Under the pieces are notes generated by a model. That model was not told the origin of the DNA, did not search any database, and saw nothing but the letters and a program-made list of their open reading frames with translations. A DNA stretch of 6,549 bases from JBLHLB01 sp047618505 (lineage in GTDB: Bacteria; Planctomycetota; UBA1135; GCA-002686595): the NCBI GenBank assembly GCA_047618505.1, contig JBLHLB010000236.1:1-6549 (forward strand), given 5' to 3'. Made by a program: the position numbers and the translations under genes. Shown one piece after another: positions 5,024-6,549 of the stretch (positions within the stretch are counted from its first letter, which is position 1; each line of letters opens with the position of its first letter).

Positions 5024-6079
5024 TCAGTCCCCCGGCGGGGGCAGCACCGTTTCGATGTCCTCAGGAGGCGGTTCCAGTTCGTCCAGGATCTCGACGTAGC
5101 TGGCGAAGCGCGTGGGCGCGATCTTGCCTGCTTCGACGGCGTCGAATACCGCGCAGTCCGGTTCGTGGTCGTGGGAGCAGTCCTGGAAGCGACACTTGCC
5201 GATGTAGGGTCGGAATTCTGGGTACTGGTCACGCAGCTCGGCCTTGTTGATGCTGTGTAGACGGAAGACCCGAATGCCGGGCGTGTCGATGACCCAGCCG
5301 TTGACGGTCTCGAGGTAGTGCATCTGCGAATAGGAAGTCGTGTGCCGACCCTGATCCCAGTAGCTGCTGATCTTGCCCACGCGCAGGTTGAGTCCAGGTT
5401 GAACTGCGTTCACAAGCGTCGACTTTCCGGCGCCCGAGGGACCGTAGAGGACGCTGACCTTGTCCCTGAGGAGTTCGCCAAAGGCCTCGGCGCCCTGGCC
5501 CTCGGTCGCGGTGGTCTCAAGGACGGGATAGCCGGCCGAACGGTAAGTTTCCACGAGTGCCTCGCGATCGCCCTTGCGATCCAGGTCGAGCTTGTTGAGC
5601 ACCAGCGTCGCCGGGATCTCGTGGTAGGCGCAGGCCGCCAAAATACGGTCGGTGCGATTGGAGGAGAATAGCGGTTTGGTGATCGATGCGACGATCAACA
5701 ATTGATCCACGTTGGCAAAGAGGATTTGCTCACGTGGATCGTGGGACGAGGCCACGCGCGAGAGGTAGTTCCTGCGCGGTAGCACGTACTCCACCGGCGG
5801 GGGGTCGCCCTCCATGCCCACGATGACTCGATCCCCCACGGCCAGGGGGGACTTAACCTGCTTGGGGCATTCTTCGAACAGGCGTCCCCTGGGCGCAAAC
5901 TGTCGCGTCTCCCCGGCTCGCTGCGTGCCGTCCTCACCGTCAAGGATGACGTGCATAACGCGCGCATCGCCGCGTACCACGGTTCCCAGGGCCATGCCTT
6001 CCCGCAATTGGCCGTCGGCCTGGAAGCCACTGTTGCGTGCGCCATCGGCGGGCACGACTTGATTGTTGGGGCTCGACAT
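5024..6079 (-). CDS. rsgA: Ribosome small-subunit-dependent GTPase A (YjeQ/RsgA)
   Basis: RsgA is a cytoplasmic circularly permuted GTPase that binds the 30S subunit late in assembly and hydrolyses GTP to promote maturation. The product has 351 residues, in the usual 300-360 range. An N-terminal OB-fold spans about 28-105 (GTVVRGDAR, then VGDRVIVG). The GTPase motifs follow in permuted order: G4 NKLD (162-165), G5 region TTATEGQG (189-196), P-loop GPSGAGKST (213-221), G2 RHTTS (245-249) and G3 DTPG (265-268). The C-terminal zinc site is C296, C301, H303 and C309 in CRFQDCSHDHEPDC, and the helical tail ends in an acidic, proline-rich segment. The ATG at 6079 lies 11 bases after the upstream dehydrogenase stop. 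The frame extends upstream to 6169, but that part overlaps the dehydrogenase gene and lacks similarity. No Shine-Dalgarno is present, so expression probably depends on the upstream gene. All key residues are intact. Confidence 0.96.
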   Translation of the reverse strand: MSSPNNQVVPADGARNSGFQADGQLREGMALGTVVRGDARVMHVILDGEDGTQRAGETRQFAPRGRLFEECPKQVKSPLAVGDRVIVGMEGDPPPVEYVLPRRNYLSRVASSHDPREQILFANVDQLLIVASITKPLFSSNRTDRILAACAYHEIPATLVLNKLDLDRKGDREALVETYRSAGYPVLETTATEGQGAEAFGELLRDKVSVLYGPSGAGKSTLVNAVQPGLNLRVGKISSYWDQGRHTTSYSQMHYLETVNGWVIDTPGIRVFRLHSINKAELRDQYPEFRPYIGKCRFQDCSHDHEPDCAVFDAVEAGKIAPTRFASYVEILDELEPPPEDIETVLPPPGD

Positions 6080-6090
6080 TCGTGTTTGTT

Positions 6091-6549
6091 CTAGCCGAGT
6101 TCCATACGGCGCAAGGTGTAGGCGTGTTGACTGGCGCAAACGGCTTCGACTTTGGCGCGGTCGCGCCACCAGTCTTCGTCCACGGAGACGCTGCGGCCGG
6201 TCATGGGCGCGCTCTCGTCGGAGACGAGGAACAAGGCGAGCTCAGCGGCGTCGGCAGGGTCGTGATTGTGTTCGCGTTCGGCGTGTCGTTGACCCGTGCG
6301 TAGTTCCTCGGCCTCGACCTCCGTGCGCTTTTTCTCATCCCAGGTGAGTCCCGGTTGCAGGCAGTTGACGCGCATGCCGGTCTCCCACAATTCGACGGCG
6401 AGCTGGTCCGTCAGGCGGCAAATGCCGGCCTTCGCCGTGGCATAGGCCGTGGCGTGCATGCCAACGAGGGGGAACCATCCGCCACCTCCGGTGCAAGTCA
6501 GGAAGGAGCCGCTGTCACGCTCGCGCATGGCAGGCAAGAAGGCGCGCAC
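6091..6549 (-). CDS. Short-chain dehydrogenase/reductase (SDR), C-terminal half (5' end outside window)
   Basis: This NAD(P)-dependent Rossmann-fold oxidoreductase is cut by the window edge; 152 residues are visible and the cofactor-binding N-terminus lies beyond 6549. Visible are the catalytic YATAK (Y36 and K40 of the visible part), the helix TDQLAVELWETGMRVNCLQPG after it (RVNxxxPG is the SDR structural motif), ELALFLVSDES, MTGRSVSVDEDWW, and the tail AYTLRRMELG. The TGRxxSxxxDxW segment and YTLRR tail recall an SDR subgroup I associate with surface-polysaccharide gene clusters, whose members have SGGG in the active-site loop and end in YTLRRI. Here that loop reads CTGGGGWF, so the usual catalytic serine is replaced, apparently by threonine, and the stretch up to the tyrosine is longer than normal. 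The substrate is unknown. The gene is followed by rsgA after 11 bases, so the two are probably co-transcribed. Confidence 0.87.
   Translation of the reverse strand: MRAFLPAMRERDSGSFLTCTGGGGWFPLVGMHATAYATAKAGICRLTDQLAVELWETGMRVNCLQPGLTWDEKKRTEVEAEELRTGQRHAEREHNHDPADAAELALFLVSDESAPMTGRSVSVDEDWWRDRAKVEAVCASQHAYTLRRMELG

Noticed and set aside
1..6549. Search for a mobile element, CRISPR array, tRNA/rRNA, toxin-antitoxin pair or defence system
   Set aside because: No transposase, integrase, terminal inverted repeats, regularly spaced repeats, tRNA-like cloverleaf or known defence motif was seen. All coding space is explained by the seven genes listed.

Overview
The window is GC-rich, densely coded bacterial chromosome. 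Several features point to an uncultured member of the Planctomycetota. The secreted di-haem peroxidase carries a long C-terminal module of a kind I associate with secreted planctomycetal proteins. Its body resembles a planctomycetal variant of the MauG/CcpA family, and none of the five start codons inside the window has a usable Shine-Dalgarno sequence. The phylum assignment is inference from remembered family patterns, not from a search.

Layout. (1) Positions 1-1397, plus strand: the 3' two thirds of folC (folate polyglutamylation), overlapping by 7 bases an unrecognised 168-residue protein that looks like two degenerate copies of one small domain. (2) Positions 1438-1935, minus strand: a small two-helix PepSY membrane protein, convergent with the previous pair. 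(3) Positions 1936-2220: a divergent intergenic region with a 13-bp-period tandem repeat and nested inverted repeats. (4) Positions 2221-3849, plus strand: a secreted di-haem cytochrome c peroxidase-like protein. (5) Positions 3975-4991, plus strand: a lipoprotein folded as a TolB/WD40-like beta-propeller. (6) A short convergent gap with a hairpin. (7) Positions 6549-5024, minus strand: the 3' half of a short-chain dehydrogenase/reductase gene, followed 11 bases later by rsgA, the GTPase that matures the small ribosomal subunit.

How the genes work together. folC and rsgA are housekeeping genes of unrelated pathways. The central block has an envelope theme: an inner-membrane PepSY protein, an exported haem peroxidase and a lipoprotein propeller. 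Its members sit on different strands with no tight operon, so a shared pathway is only a possibility. I saw no tRNA, rRNA, CRISPR array, insertion sequence, attachment site or phage gene, and no convincing new defence or mobile system. The points most worth following are the C-terminal module of the peroxidase, the duplicated protein coupled to folC, the repeats between the divergent PepSY and peroxidase genes, and the altered active-site loop of the dehydrogenase.
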